Assembly (NCBI GenBank): GCA_014155875.1
Contig: JACEFZ010005141.1
Location: 62,001-126,000, forward strand
Source: Cepaea nemoralis
Taxonomy: Eukaryota > Mollusca > Gastropoda > Stylommatophora > Helicidae
Direction of reading: 5' to 3'
DNA length: 64,000 nt
The notes beneath the pieces were generated by a model. That model did no database searches. It saw only the letters and a list, made by a program, of their open reading frames with translations, and was not told the origin of the DNA. The translations under genes were made by a program, and so were the position numbers. Every line of letters starts with the position of its first letter. Positions within the stretch are counted from its first letter, which is position 1. This document shows, piece by piece, positions 21,469-32,929 of this stretch.

Positions 21469-23048
21469 TTGATTGATTGATTGATTTAGGAACCGACATC
21501 ACAGCATTCGGGACATTCCCATAAGCGCTCCGTCCCCATCCTCAGCAGCCAGCGAAGAGTTCCAACACTAATAGTTCCAGTAGCAATCTGATTATATGTC
21601 CGTCTCGCCTTTCCTCTGAGCGTCGAGCATCGGCCAGATCCCCTCGTCACACCTCGCTGTCTCATTCTTACCAGACTATGGTGATCCATTTGCTCCTCCG
21701 AGGTGTACACGTGCTCCCACAAGGCCGCAACCACATCTGTTTTGTCATACATCAATACTCCACCAAGTTTTGCCGAGCCAGCCAATCTGTCCGCCTGTTC
21801 ATTCCCCAGCACACCGGCATGCCCAGGAGAAAAGATCCAGGTGATGCTTGCTACACGTGACCTCCGAAGCGAAGCAAGCCACTCTGCACGAAGCTTGCCT
21901 GTTCTCACCCTCCTCAGCATGCTTTCTGAGTCAGTAACAATCACAATGTGTGTATGTATCGTGTTCTCTATCCAGCGGAAAGCTGCACTGACCGCCTCCA
22001 CCTCCATTCTTAAGCTAGATGTAGTATCATCATACGCCAGGCTCTCCTGCACCAAACGCCGACCATTAGTCTTTGCCAAGAACCCCCAGGCACTTCTCCT
22101 ACCTCTCAACACCGACCCATCCGTGTAGATAATCACATCACCCGGGCGAGAATTTTCCTGAATTATTTGCTGAATTTCCACTTCCGTGGCCCCTGCTGGC
22201 CACTCCCTGCACTCCCGGCTCAATGTGATTATAACCCTGCACAAGTCTGACTGCTCGGCTGGCACTCTGACCCACTCCTCTCCTCGCCTGATGTTCTCCA
22301 AGGGGCACACCTGTCTGATCGTATCCTCCGCCTGAGCCATCCATGATTTCCCTCTTATCAGTCTCTGACCCTTAACTACGTCCAGCGCCTCATGCAACGG
22401 GTGATCTGTGTCTGCAGCTACTCTGAGGTATGCCTTCGCTTGCATCACCTTGTGCCTACCAGCAACAGTAGGCAGACCAAGGATGTAACGCATACACACT
22501 ACTGGAGTGTCTCTGGTGCATCCCAGAATGACCCGCATAGCTTCATTCTGTATGCGCTCTAATTTCACCAGCTGACTCTTTGATACAGTGAGCAGTCCTA
22601 GTCCATAATCAATCACTGAGAGGATCAAGTGCTGGTATAGTGTGAAGAGCATTCTCTGCTCTGTGTCCATTGCAGCCATAGTTTTAAGTGCATTGAGTCC
22701 CTTTTGAGATCTTGTCACAACCGTCTCCACATGGTCCTTGAAGGACAGACTCCTGTCAAATGTGATTCCCAGATACTTCAGTTTGTTCTCTCTGTTGACG
22801 CTTCTGCCATCTATCATGAGGCTTGGGGCATCATCTCTCACAATCCTGTTGTCCAGAGAGCACCATAACACAGCCGCCTTTTCCGGGTTGATAACAGCAC
22901 TCATTTCAGTGCACCAGTCAATCACTTTGTCTACTGTCACCTGTAGCTCCTGGGCTGTTTGATCCCTATTTCTCCCCTGCCTGTATGCAAGAATATCATC
23001 TGCAAATGTTAGAATCCTTCCAACCCCTGGTGCTTCTAGGTATGCAAT
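21469..23048 (-). mobile_element. 5'-truncated LINE insertion with intact RT C-terminus and RNase H
   Basis: The minus strand is open from the 5' edge at 23048 to a stop at 21486. It starts just before the RT catalytic box (GVGRILTFADDILAYRQ), then NPEKAAVLW, the thumb KYLGITFDRSLSFKDHV, the linker with LERIQNEAMRVILGCT, a complete RNase H (IIYTDGSVLRGRRSAWGF, LRMEVEAVSAAFRWIE, VTDSESMLRRV, FSPGHAGVLGNEQADRLAG) and a C-terminal Cys cluster (ECPECCDVGS). The tail is (AATC)n. The 10-bp target duplication GGACTGACGA lies at 21459-21468 and 23049-23058. Removing the insert restores one reading frame in the flanking LINE. With more than 500 uninterrupted codons this is probably a recent copy of a family closely related to its host. 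Confidence 0.93.
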
Positions 23049-23745
23049 GGACTGACGAGAATAAGGGCAAAGCCCTTTTCGAACTCTATCTAGAGCAGAG
23101 CAACCAGACAGACATGAGAGGCCGAAATCTTGCCAAGGAGGTTGCTTCAGATAGATATAAGGCCCTGAACATTTCAAATGAAGACACGGTGACAGGGAAA
23201 GAGATCAGGGCTGTTCTTCGACGATAAAAAACATAAATGACATAAGGTATGGTGACAGTGTGTGTACCGACAACGAGTTAATGGAACTAGCAGGCATGTA
23301 CAACAACAGTATAGGTAATACTAGCATCAAGGAAGAGTGGTTACACAGCTATCTGGTTCCCTTGCCGAAGCCTGGTAAAGACCACACAAAAATTCAGGGA
23401 TATCAGGTAATAACCATGCAGAAATCAATAGGCAAGCTGCTAGAGAAGTTAACTGCCAGAAAAATAACAAGTCAGCTAGAGAGGCAGGTCTTTTCCCACC
23501 TACACTGGGAGGGTACTGTCTAAACAGAGAAACCTGGACCAATGCAGCAGTTTTTGCTCATGGTGTCTAAGAATGTTTTCACTCAGGCATTGAAACATTT
23601 CCTGCAGCGATTGATCTTGAGGACGCGTACAGCAGAGTACTGTTGGATTTTTTAATGCTTCAGCTTCTTGAACTCAAAATAAGGCCTTTCCTAGTTGGAT
23701 CGCTGCAGCCCTCTTCCAACGGAAAGTAGTTTTAGATGTGGCAGT
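23049..23745 (+). pseudogene. LINE RT N-terminal part (nested host LINE)
   Basis: Continues the host LINE after the insertion: NKGKALFELYLEQSNQTDMR, then LVPLPKPGKDHTKIQGYQ (about 23355-23410) and SIGKLLEKLTARKI, the RT motif 1-2 region of non-LTR enzymes (family IPKPGK.....YRPI...GKLLE). Stops at 23226 and 23521, then the AALFQRKVVLDVA block just before the SINE. Confidence 0.75.
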
Positions 23746-23984
23746 TGCCGGTCTCCCTTTCCAAGCAGTTAACGACGTTGTTCGTAATCCCGTATATCCA
23801 CGTGGGGAAAACAGCTGCGCGAGATTCGGCAGCGGATCGCGCCAGCGCTGGTAACTTAATGGGGGTATGTGAGCCTGGTCGTTCAGAAAGCAATGACAAA
23901 CTACTGAACGTAAAACTTGCCTAGTACATCAACAGCAGCTGAAAAATGCTGGTGTTGACTGCAACGTCCTGTAATGGATATGCA
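23746..23984 (+). mobile_element. SINE family A copy inserted in the LINE RT
   Basis: Starts TGCCGGTCTCCCTTTCCAAG. Body GTTCAGAAAGCAATGACAAA, CTACTGAACGTAAAACTTGC, CTGAAAAATGCTGGTGTTGA and GTCCTGTAATGGATATGC, ending in an A-rich tail. It splits the RT domain between an AALFQRK block and the GSPISTVLFNAH block. Confidence 0.83.
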
Positions 23985-25563
23985 AATAAAAAAAGTTTGA
24001 CTTCTGACAAACAACAATGTATCCTGGCCTGCCATAGGGATCACCAATATCTACGGTGCTGTTCAACGCCCACATTGTGAGAACCACCTGTGAGCAAATC
24101 ATAGGACCAGGGAGGACATTGTCGTATGCAGACGATGTGTTTAGTGTATCGTCAGGGTAAGGATAGAGATCGGGTTGCTATGGAACTACAAATAGAGCTC
24201 AATCACATAAGCACTTGCTGTGTTGAAGCTGGGGCAGTGGTCAACCCAACAAAGGCAGCAGTGTCAAGGTTCTCTTTGAATAACCATATTGTCAACACTC
24301 CAAAGCCAACTGTAAATCTGTGTTCATAGACTGTGGAAAGAATGCAGGCAATGAATTACCTGGGGGTACAATTTGATAGGAACCTCGCTTACACCGAGCA
24401 CGCAGACCAGGTGATAACAAAGGCCATACGGGGTTTGGCTACGATGCGGGTGAAGGCGTCGGCAAACTATGAGCAGCGCCATCTATGTCTTCTTTACGAA
24501 GGTCTGGTTCTTTCTGTTTTGGAGTATGCGATGGCGATCCTAACTCTCAGCCATAAGCAGATAGAAAGGATGGAACGGATATAGAACGAAGCTATGCGCA
24601 TTATTCTTGGATGTACAATGAATGTACATCGCAGCATGCAGGCGATTTGCTACCTTCTTGATTTCCAACAATGAGGGACAGAATACAAATTTGCCGAGCA
24701 CGTGCCTACCTCAGAGTCAACGCAAACACACAAAATCCACTGCATAGCGAGATTAAGAAGGTAAAGAGCAGCAGGTTAAAAAGAGGAAAGTCGTGGCATG
24801 GTCAAGCCGAAGACATTCTTCAACAGGTGTGTTCACTTGAGGACTTATAACCTGGCGACGAGTGGGTACAAGTGCCAACAGAGTTCTGTACGTCCTTGTC
24901 AGTCTGCATCCAACTAGGCAGAAAATGCAGACAAGAAAATCCGGCTGCTGTGGAGGCGGAAGTACAGGCTTTGATCTTCGAGAATTCTTTAGAGGCTGGT
25001 GCTGTCATTTACACAGATGGGTCGGTCTTTCGACAAGTGAGAGTTCATGGGCGTTTACGGAGGGAGAGTTGTGAAGGAAGTTTCTGCTGCTTTTGCTTTG
25101 ACAACAAGTAGCCTGACTATGGAAATCATGGCAGTAAGTAAAGCAATAACATGGCTCGAGACGCAGACATGCATTCGGGTATGTTTCCTTAGTGACTCAA
25201 TGAGTATGCTCAGGAAGATAGAGATGGGGTAGGTCCGGAGAGAGTGGTTGCTCTCTCTGGAGCGGCCTCGGCTGGCAAAGATAAGATTCATATTCATGCC
25301 AGGGCATGCGGTTGTACAAGGAAATGAGCAGGTTGACAGGCTTGCAGGTAAGGCTACAGTGGAAGGCGGTTGAGCCATGGACCAAGCTAATATTCTGAAT
25401 GCGCTACGAGAAGCAAGTCGTTTACGAGAACCGAGTGATGACTGCGAATCTACAACCATGGTCAGGCTACGAGAACAGCAAGCTAAAAGAGGTGTAGCCA
25501 AACAAGAACACTACTCAGGAAGCCAAAGAATATTAATAAACCAACACAGAATTGGTGTCGTTA
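23985..25563 (+). pseudogene. LINE RT core, linker and RNase H (nested host LINE)
   Basis: After the SINE comes GSPISTVLFNAHIV (RT motif B, with a stop in place of the usual Gln before GSP), SYADDV at about 24126 (catalytic box), NPTKAAVS, NYLGVQFDRNLAYTEHADQV, LLYEGLVLSVLEYAMAILTL, then linker pieces. The RNase H domain starts at about 24990 (AVIYTDGSVF, LTMEIMAVSKAITWLETQ, LSDSMSMLRKIEMG, FMPGHAVVQGNEQVDRLAG). The homologous minus-strand insert has GHAGVLGNEQADRLAG, so this copy has A-to-V changes as well as several stops. It ends at the TA where the transposon entered. Confidence 0.82.
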
Positions 25564-26694
25564 TAAAAAAAAATGTCTGTTTACTTTTGTCTGCCCCAGT
25601 ATAAACCTCCATATCTCAGTAACCAACTGAGGGAAAATGATGAGATTTAGCATATAAACTTATCATTATGTCACCCCCCCCCCCCCCCCCCCCGCCCCCC
25701 CCAAATTTTTTTTCTTCCGGAGATTGTACAGCAGATTTCAAAGTTTGTTTATATGCGGTATATAATTTACGGGTCAGAGATGAAGTGCACATTATTAAAT
25801 GTATTACGTCTTCACACGGAAACATTAGCGTTGAATAGTTAATTTCTTCGTGGTGCATGGGATTGGCCTTATGACAAGAGCCTCGCTTAGTGGAACGGAG
25901 CATTACTGTAAAACAAGTTTGTTAGCGAGAAATCACTAGTTTTTCACCAAAACATCCAAGAAATGTCACCGCTTTCCATGATTTAAGTTGCTTTTGGACC
26001 TATCAAAGACATATTCCTTGGCATGGCAGTAAGTCATGGCAGTAAGTAAAGCAATAACATGGCTCGAGACACAGACATTCACTAGGGCTTGTTTCCTTAG
26101 CGACTCAATGAACATGATCAAGAGGATAGAGGAGGGGTCGATCCGAAGAGAATGGTTGCTGCCTCTGAAGCGGTCTCGGCTGGCAAAGATTAGTTTCATC
26201 TTCGTGCCAGGTCATGCGGGAGTACAAGGAAATGAGCGGGCTGACAAGCTCGCAGGTGAGGCTACTGTGGAGGGCGGACGCGCCATGGACCAGGCTGACA
26301 TTCTGAATGCTCTACGAGAAGTGAGACTTTTGCGAGAACCAATTGATGACTATGAATCTACAACAATGGCCAGACTGCGGGAGCAGCAAATTAAAAGAGG
26401 GGTGGCCAAACAAGAACACTACGCAGGAAGCCAAAGAAGATTGATAAACCAACACAGAACTGGCGTCGTTAGCCGCTACACGCTGCGGGATTTGCTGAGG
26501 AGGGGATCCGAGCACTTATGGACTGAATGGTTCGATGTGCAACGAGGATGATCTGTCGACTAACTAACTAACTAAATAACATATTCCTTGGGTGGGGGTA
26601 AATATAAGACGGCAGGAAAAATTTTATAACGATACAACAGACAGTTTTCAAAATAATTTATCGTGAATGAAGGCATTCATTTCTGGGCAGACTA
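25564..26694 (+). mobile_element. non-autonomous Tc1/mariner-type transposon in the LINE
   Basis: The LINE sequence is interrupted at a TA (25562-25563, repeated at 26695-26696), the target duplication of the Tc1/mariner superfamily. The ends match those of the larger element at 32380-34731: ATATCTCAGTAACCAACTGA and TTTCAAAGTTTGTTTATATG on the left, GGTGGGGGTAAATATAAGAC and CAGACAGTTTTCAAAATAAT on the right. The transposase region is absent, so without its own LINE insert it would be a non-autonomous deletion derivative of about 560 bp. A C-rich run (25673-25702) lies near the left end. Confidence 0.8.
26022..26578 (+). mobile_element. LINE 3' fragment nested inside the transposon
   Basis: Encodes the RNase H second half (MAVSKAITWLETQTFTRACF, FVPGHAGVQGNERADKLAGE) and the C-terminal region (RYTLRDLLRRGSEHLWTEWF), open for 171 codons from 26036, and ends in (CTAA)n. 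The 13-bp direct repeat ACATATTCCTTGG at 26009-26021 and 26579-26591 is its target duplication. The corresponding uninterrupted site is seen in the sister transposon at about 34615-34630. It belongs to the same subfamily as the LINE it ultimately sits in but is less decayed, so it inserted later. Confidence 0.92.
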
Positions 26695-26815
26695 TAGCAG
26701 CTTCACGCTACAGGATTTGCTGAGGGTAGGGGAAGGGGGGATCCGAGCATATATGGACTAAGTGTTTCGATGTGCAATGAGGATGATCTGCCGACTAACT
26801 AACTAACTAACTATC
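26695..26815 (+). pseudogene. 3' end of the nested host LINE
   Basis: Resumes the C-terminal coding block and 3' untranslated end (CTTCACGCTACAGGATTTGC, GGTTTCGATGTGC-like, GAGGATGATCTGCCGA) and closes with (CTAA)n, parallel to 26475-26575. Confidence 0.85.
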
Positions 26816-27189
26816 TTTGTACAATTTGCAAGAAAGACAGATTAGGACAAACTCTTCTTCTTCTTCCACTTCTTCTTGGTCCCCTGCCTAGGAGAGTGTA
26901 TTACACCTAGTTATACAGCTCAAAGGTCAACGTATCCGACTTCGGCATGCATGTGTGTCAAGTTTGCTTCCTCTGGACAGATTCCCCCGCAGGTAAATGA
27001 CTATTTGCCCGTGGATTGGTTTTCTTTCGTAATAATTTTGCCAGATCAGGGACCTTATGGCCTACTCTTTGTGATTTTCAACTACCGCGGGATTGTTAAC
27101 GTGTAAAACTTGCGCACATGATCTCTTATTTTTCGCCCTTGTCTGAGAAGATTAGGTATTCAATCTAACTTGATCTAACGGGATGGCAT

Positions 27190-27460
27190 TTTCTGAGCCT
27201 GAAGTAGACACCTGGACCTCTCCACCACGGCGGACTCGGGACAGATGTTATTTTTAGCATAGACACAGCCCAACCCAGATACAGGGCACACAGGTTCCCA
27301 GCTTGGGGACAGCAGCAGCTGCCTGAGTTGATGGAGAACATTTCTGGTATTGAGAACAAGAACAATAAGAGTGAACCACTGAGGAGAAAAGCAGCCTTGA
27401 ACTACATAGAAGAACATTACCCAAGCAGCGCCTGGATCTTTGCATATAACAAATAATCTT
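27190..27460 (+). pseudogene. LINE fragment immediately upstream of RNase H
   Basis: Plus-strand reading GPLHHGGLGTDVIFSIDTAQ, FPAWGQQQLPELMENISG, then LRRKAALNYIEEHYPSSAWI, which is the helix that precedes the YTDGS start of RNase H in jockey/I-type LINEs. It stops where the catalytic domain should begin. Confidence 0.5.
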
Positions 27461-27526
27461 CTGATAATATCAATCATACATCAACAAAATATGTGATTAA
27501 CTGCTACAGAAACAAAAGATACATAC

Positions 27527-27865
27527 AGTGCGTTCCGTCATCAACTGCCTTAGCTCTGAAACACTTTCTGCCGTTATAGGAGACGCCTGAAGCTTCTGCT
27601 GTGCCTCATCAATGCCGTGGATAAGGGAGAGAAGCTCTGCCTCGTACATATGCTGCTGTACAACAGCCACCTGCAGGCTCTCCAGCTGATCTCGAGCAGA
27701 CGTTTCCAGCAATCCTATCTCTGACCACAGGTGACCAGCCGGGGTCAAGGTTGGCTCTTCTGATGATTTAAATTCAAGGATGTTCTGTCTTTTGCTACCT
27801 TCTGGATTCTGGGCAACAAGTTGTTCAGCGTGAGCTTTGCTGTGGGTGACATCTTCCAGCAGGCG
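27527..27865 (-). CDS. internal exon, spectrin-repeat-like
   Basis: The minus strand has an acceptor TATATTTGAAG (AG at 27867-27866) and a donor ACT/GTATGT (GT at 27526-27525) around 339 bp, exactly 113 codons, phase 0 at both ends. The peptide is strongly helical with heptad spacing: RLLEDVTHSKAHAEQLVAQN, HLWSEIGLLETSARDQLESL, QVAVVQQHMYEAELLSLIHG and IDEAQQKLQASPITAESVSE. Trp near the start of a helix, about 110 residues and one repeat per exon suggest a spectrin-type three-helix repeat, as found in nesprin, dystonin/MACF and related giant linkers. That assignment is by pattern only. The acceptor pyrimidine tract is weak. Confidence 0.62.
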
Positions 27866-27889
27866 CTTCAAATATATAAACATACATTG

Positions 27890-28304
27890 TCATAATTAGA
27901 GTATACATTAATTATGGATGGAATGTACGTGGAGTGCATCATCAACCTCAGACTACAGTGAAACATTACAAACGAACATATTCTTGTGCCACGGCAGTTA
28001 GACTTTAGCCAGTGTTATTCTGCAGAACATCCGACAACCTACCTCCCTCAAGAAATTGACGATGCATCCCGAGATAACTGATGCTTGCGGCGCGGATTAA
28101 TGTAAGGAAAGCTTAGGCAATGTCTGGAAAAAAATCCTATGAAGAGACTTAACTATAATGTGAATGGAAGAATGTCCAAATGGGTGAAAGCATACTTGCA
28201 CAACACTTGAGCCCAAAGAACAGACAGGTGAATTCAAGAGCAAGAAAGCTCTGCTACGTCACGGTGTACCAATTCCATATCCATAGCTCATTATATATTG
28301 ACTC
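27890..28304. other. no feature recognised
   Basis: Intron-like sequence between the exon and the satellite. Confidence 0.5.
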
Positions 28305-31300
28305 AATATATAACAAGATATCACACAGATTTGACTCTCTGTATATCAAAATTTCCAAAAGCATTGACTAATTCTACACCAATATTTCACTAAGAGTTGA
28401 CTCATTTCTATACTAAAAACTCAATCAAAGTTGGCCCATTCTATACAAAAATTTCACTAAGAGTTGACTCATTCTATATCTATAAATCAATAAGAGTTCG
28501 ATCCACTCTATACTAAAATTTCACTAAGAGTTGACTCATTCTATATCACAATGACTTAACAAGAGTTGACTCATTCTATATCACAATGATTTAATAAGAG
28601 TTGACTCATTCTATATCACAATGATTTAATAAGAGTTGACGCATTCTAGATCCAATGACCCACTAAGAGTTGACTCATTCTATATCACAATGACTTAACA
28701 AGAGTTGACTCATTCTATATCACAATGATTTAATAAGAGTTGACGCATTCTAGATCCAATGACCCACTAAGAGTTGACTCATTCTATATCACAATGACTT
28801 AACAAGAGTTGACTCATTCTATATCACAATGATTTAATAAGAGTTGACTCATTCTATATCACAATGATTTAATAAGAGTTGACTCATTCTATATCACAAT
28901 GACTTACTAAGAGTTGACTCATTCTATATCACAATGATTTAATAAGAGTTGACTCATTCTATATCACAATGATTTAATAAGAGTTGACTCATTCTATATC
29001 ACAATGATTTAATAAGAGTTGACTCATTCTATATCACAATGATTTAATAAGAGTTGACGCATTCTATATCACAATGACCCACTAAGAGTTGACTCATTCT
29101 ATATCAATAATCCACTAAACGTTGATTCATTCTATAGCTCAATAACTTAATAAGAGTTAACTCATTCTATATCACACTGACTTACTAAGAGGAGACTCAT
29201 TCTATATCAATGACTTACTAAGATGAGACTCATTCTATATCAATGACTTACTAAGAGGAGACTCATTCTATATCACACTGACTTACTAAGAGGAGACTCA
29301 TTCTATATCAATGATTTACTAAGAGGAGACTCATTCTATATCAATGACTTACTAAGAGGAGACTCATTCTATATCACACTGACTTACTAAGAGGAGACTC
29401 ATTCTGTATCAATGACTTACTAAGAGGAGTCTCATTCTATATCACACTGACTTACTAAGAGGAGACTCATTCTATATCAATGACTTACTAAGATGAGACT
29501 CATTCTATATCAATGACTTACTAAGAGGAGACTCATTCTGTATCAATGACTTACTAAGAGGAGACTCATTCTATATCACACTGACTTACTAAGAGGAGAC
29601 TCATTCTATATCAATTACTTACTAAGAGGAGACTCATTCTATATCACACTGACTTACTAAGAGGAGACTCATTCTACATCAATGACTTACTAAGAGGAGA
29701 CTCATTCTATATCAATGACTTACTAAGAGGAGACTCATTCTATATCACACTGACTTACTAAGAGGAGACTCATTCTATATCAATGATTTACTAAGAGGAG
29801 ACTCATTCTATATCAATGACTTACTAAGAGGAGACTCATTCTATATCAATGACTTACTAAGAGGAGACTCATTCTGTATCAATGACTTACTAAGAGGAGA
29901 TTCATTCTATATCAATGACTTACTAAGAGGAGACTCATTCTACATCAATGACTTACTAAGAGGGAGACTCATTCTGTATCAATGACTTACTAAGAGAAGA
30001 CTCATTGTATATCACACTGATTTACTAAGAGGAGACTTAACTATATCACACTGACTTACTAAGAGGAGACTCATTCTATATCACACTGACTTACTAAGAG
30101 GAGACTCATTCTATATCAATTACTTACTAAGAGGAGACTCATTCTATATCAATGACTTACTAAGAGGAGACTCATTCTATATCACACTGACTTACTAAGA
30201 GGAGACTCATTCTATATTAATTACTTACTAAGAGGAGACTCATTCTATATCAATGACTTACTAAGAGGAGACTCATTCTATATCAATGACTTACTAAGAG
30301 GAGACTCATTCTACATCAATGACTTAATAAGAGGAGACTCATTCTATATCAATGACTTACTAAGAGGAGACTCATTCTATATCACACTGACTTACTAAGA
30401 GGAGACTCATTCTATATCAATTACTTACTAAGAGGAGACTCATTCCTATATCAATGACTTACTAAGAGGAGACTCATTCTATATCACACTGACTTACTAA
30501 GAGGAGACTCATTCTATATCAATTACTTACTAAGAGGAGACTCATTTCTATATCAATGACTTACTAAGAGGAGACTCATTCTATATCAATGACTTACTAA
30601 GAGGAGACTCATTCTACATCAATGACTTAATAAGAGGAGACTCATTCTATATCAATGACTTACTAAGAGGAGACTCATTCTATATCAATGAATTACTAAG
30701 AGGAGACTCATTCTATATCAATGACTTACTAAGAGGAGACTCATTCTGTATCAATGACTTACTAAGAGGAGACTCATTGTATATCACACTTACTAAGAGG
30801 AGACTCATTCTGTATCAATGACTTACTAAGAGGAGACTCATTCTATATCAATGACTTACTAAGAGGAGACTCATTCTGTATCAATGACTTACTAAGAGAA
30901 GACTCATTGTATATCATACTGACTTACTAAGAGGAGACTTAACTATATCACACAGACTTACTAAGAGTTAACTCATTCTATATCAATGACTTACTAAGAG
31001 GAGACTCATTCTGTATCAATGACTTACTAAGAGGAGACTCATTCTATATCACAATCACTTACTAAGAGTTAACTCATTCTATATCAATGACTTACTAAGA
31101 GGAGACTCATTCTATATCACACTGACTTACTAAGAGTGAACTCATTCTATAGAGTCTATAATGAGGAGACTTATTCTATATCACAATCACTTACTAAGAG
31201 TTAACTCATTCTATATCATACTGACTTACTAAGAGGAGACTCATTCTGTACCAATAACTTACTAAGAGGAGACTCATTCTATATCAATTACTTACTAACA

Positions 31301-31590
31301 GGAGACTCATTCTATATCACAATCACTTACTAAGAGGAGACTCATTCTATATCAATGACTTACTAAGAGGAGACTCATTCTATATCACACTGACTCACTA
31401 AGAGGAGACTCATTCTATGTCAATAATCCACTAAACGTTGACCCATTCTATATTACAATGACTTACTAAGAGTTAACTCATTCTATATCAATGACTTACT
31501 AAGAGGAGACTCATTCTATATCACAATGACTTAATAAGAGTTGATTCATTCTATATCACACTGACTTAATAAGAGTTGACTCATTCTATG
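28305..31590. repeat. 3.3-kb satellite, 28-34 bp units, two main subfamilies
   Basis: About one hundred head-to-tail units. The left part (to about 29110) has units like AAGAGTTGACTCATTCTATA then TCACAATGATTTAAT. The larger right part (about 29170-31430) has TAAGAGGAGACTCATTCTAT then ATCAATGACTTAC. Mixed units and a return to GTTGACTCA occur at the right end (31500-31590). Units alternate between forms with TCACACTGA and with TCAATGA, giving higher-order periodicity. A small diverged array of the same unit lies at 34745-34915. Confidence 0.97.
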
Positions 31591-31599
31591 CCACTATAC

Positions 31600-32200
31600 T
31601 ACTAATGGCACCTTGCCGTCTTGATAGACAATAGTTTCTTCTTCTTCTTCTTCTTCTTCTTCTTCTTCTTCTTTTTTCTTCTTCTTCTTCTTCTTCTTCA
31701 GCGTTAATCCGGAATATTTTTTGACGTAAATGCATTGTGCCTGTTTACAGCAGAGCTGCGATATTTGCACCTTCGGTGGACACATCCGACTTCTGCGGGC
31801 ATTTGTTGACCGGGTTAGTCTTCCGGGGTGGATAGTTTGTTACATTGTGCTGAAAACAAGAGGCATAATAACTACAACCAGGGATTTATAGCCCTTGACT
31901 GCTCCCTCTCGCTTTAATTCCGAGACCGGTTACGACCAGGGATCGAGTTATACCTTTCCATAGCACAAAGCCTGGGCTGAATTGTAGAGACCATGTGTTG
32001 CCCATGCGGCATGATCCCTCTCTCAGTCTGTCTAGTTTACACCAGAGGAAAGGTAACACCAATACACCTGAAACAAGACAAGCTATAGAAGCTGCCGGAT
32101 CAACAATGCAATGCTCTAACTGTTCGCCTGTCGGAGCTTCAATCCTACACCAGTTGCCAACCAAGGTTTAGGGTCTGGCTTGCCCTGCCATGTCATTTAA
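31600..32200 (-). repeat. repeat D copy
   Basis: Reverse-complement relative of 54880-55215. Shared blocks include GGCACCTTGCCGTCTTGATA at the left end, ATTGTAGAGACCATGTGTTG, CCAGAGGAAAGGTAACACCA, CTGAAACAAGACAAGCTATA and GAAGCTGCCGGATCAACAAT. A (TTC)n tract (31635-31700) interrupts it. Class unknown; it may be the 3' end of a LINE family. Confidence 0.65.
31635..31700 (+). repeat. (TTC)n microsatellite
   Basis: About 66 bp of TTC with one T-rich interruption. Confidence 0.95.
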
Positions 32201-32929
32201 TCTTTAGGTTGCATTACCTCGCCCTGGGGTAAGGCTTGTAACCTCCCTTGACTCCTCCGCCAGAAGCTGTTGGCACAATGTTGGGTGTCGGGTTTGGTAA
32301 GCGCCGCCCAACATTCGGTGCAAACAAAAAACAGGTAGTACCGTCTACTGTCGTACGGTAGCTCAGTCATATCTGACTATAGTATGTCCACATTTGTTTG
32401 CCGCAATATAAACATCAATATCTCAGTAACCAACTGAGGGAAAATTATGAAATTTAGTATATAACCTTATCATTATGTCCACCCAACAAAAATATTTTTG
32501 TTCTGGAGATTTTACAGCAGATTTCAAAGTTTGTTTATATGAGATATATAATTTACGGGTCTGACATGAAATTCATAATTTTAAATGTATTTCAGCGTAG
32601 CCAGACAATCAGGGCTCAATTTTGAATATTGTAAGTGTTTTCACAGGATTGGCTATTTGCCAACCCCCCGCGTTGTTCAAACTAAGACTGTTCAGAGGTG
32701 TCTCAAAATGTGGGTTATCTCATGAAACCTGATTAATATGTTTTTTGTTTTTTTTAAATCTTATCACTTATCGCTAACATTGAAATGTGTGAATATTTTT
32801 CAATGGGCTTTAATGCGAAATTGTACACTTCAAAGAATCACTATGAAGTTGTACACATATTTTTGTCAAGAAGCTGATCGCAAGAAACTGTTTTATACTA
32901 TTACAAATTCCGAAAAAGAACAATGCATG

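Larger units (their letters stand above)
20235..26815 (+). mobile_element. RNase H-bearing LINE (I/jockey-like) carrying nested insertions
   Basis: Composite plus-strand LINE. Its own parts are 20340-21468 (endonuclease), 23049-23745 and 23985-25563 (RT, linker, RNase H) and 26695-26815 (3' end, closing in a (CTAA)n tail). Into it are inserted a minus-strand copy of a related LINE (21469-23048), a SINE (23746-23984) and a Tc1/mariner-type transposon (25564-26694), which itself holds another LINE 3' end (26022-26578). Family knowledge: such elements copy themselves by target-primed reverse transcription. The many stops show the host copy is old. Confidence 0.85.

Noticed and set aside
28305..31590. 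Regular repeats resembling a CRISPR array
   Set aside because: Units are contiguous with no unique spacers, the setting is a spliced eukaryotic genome, and no cas genes are present. It is a satellite.
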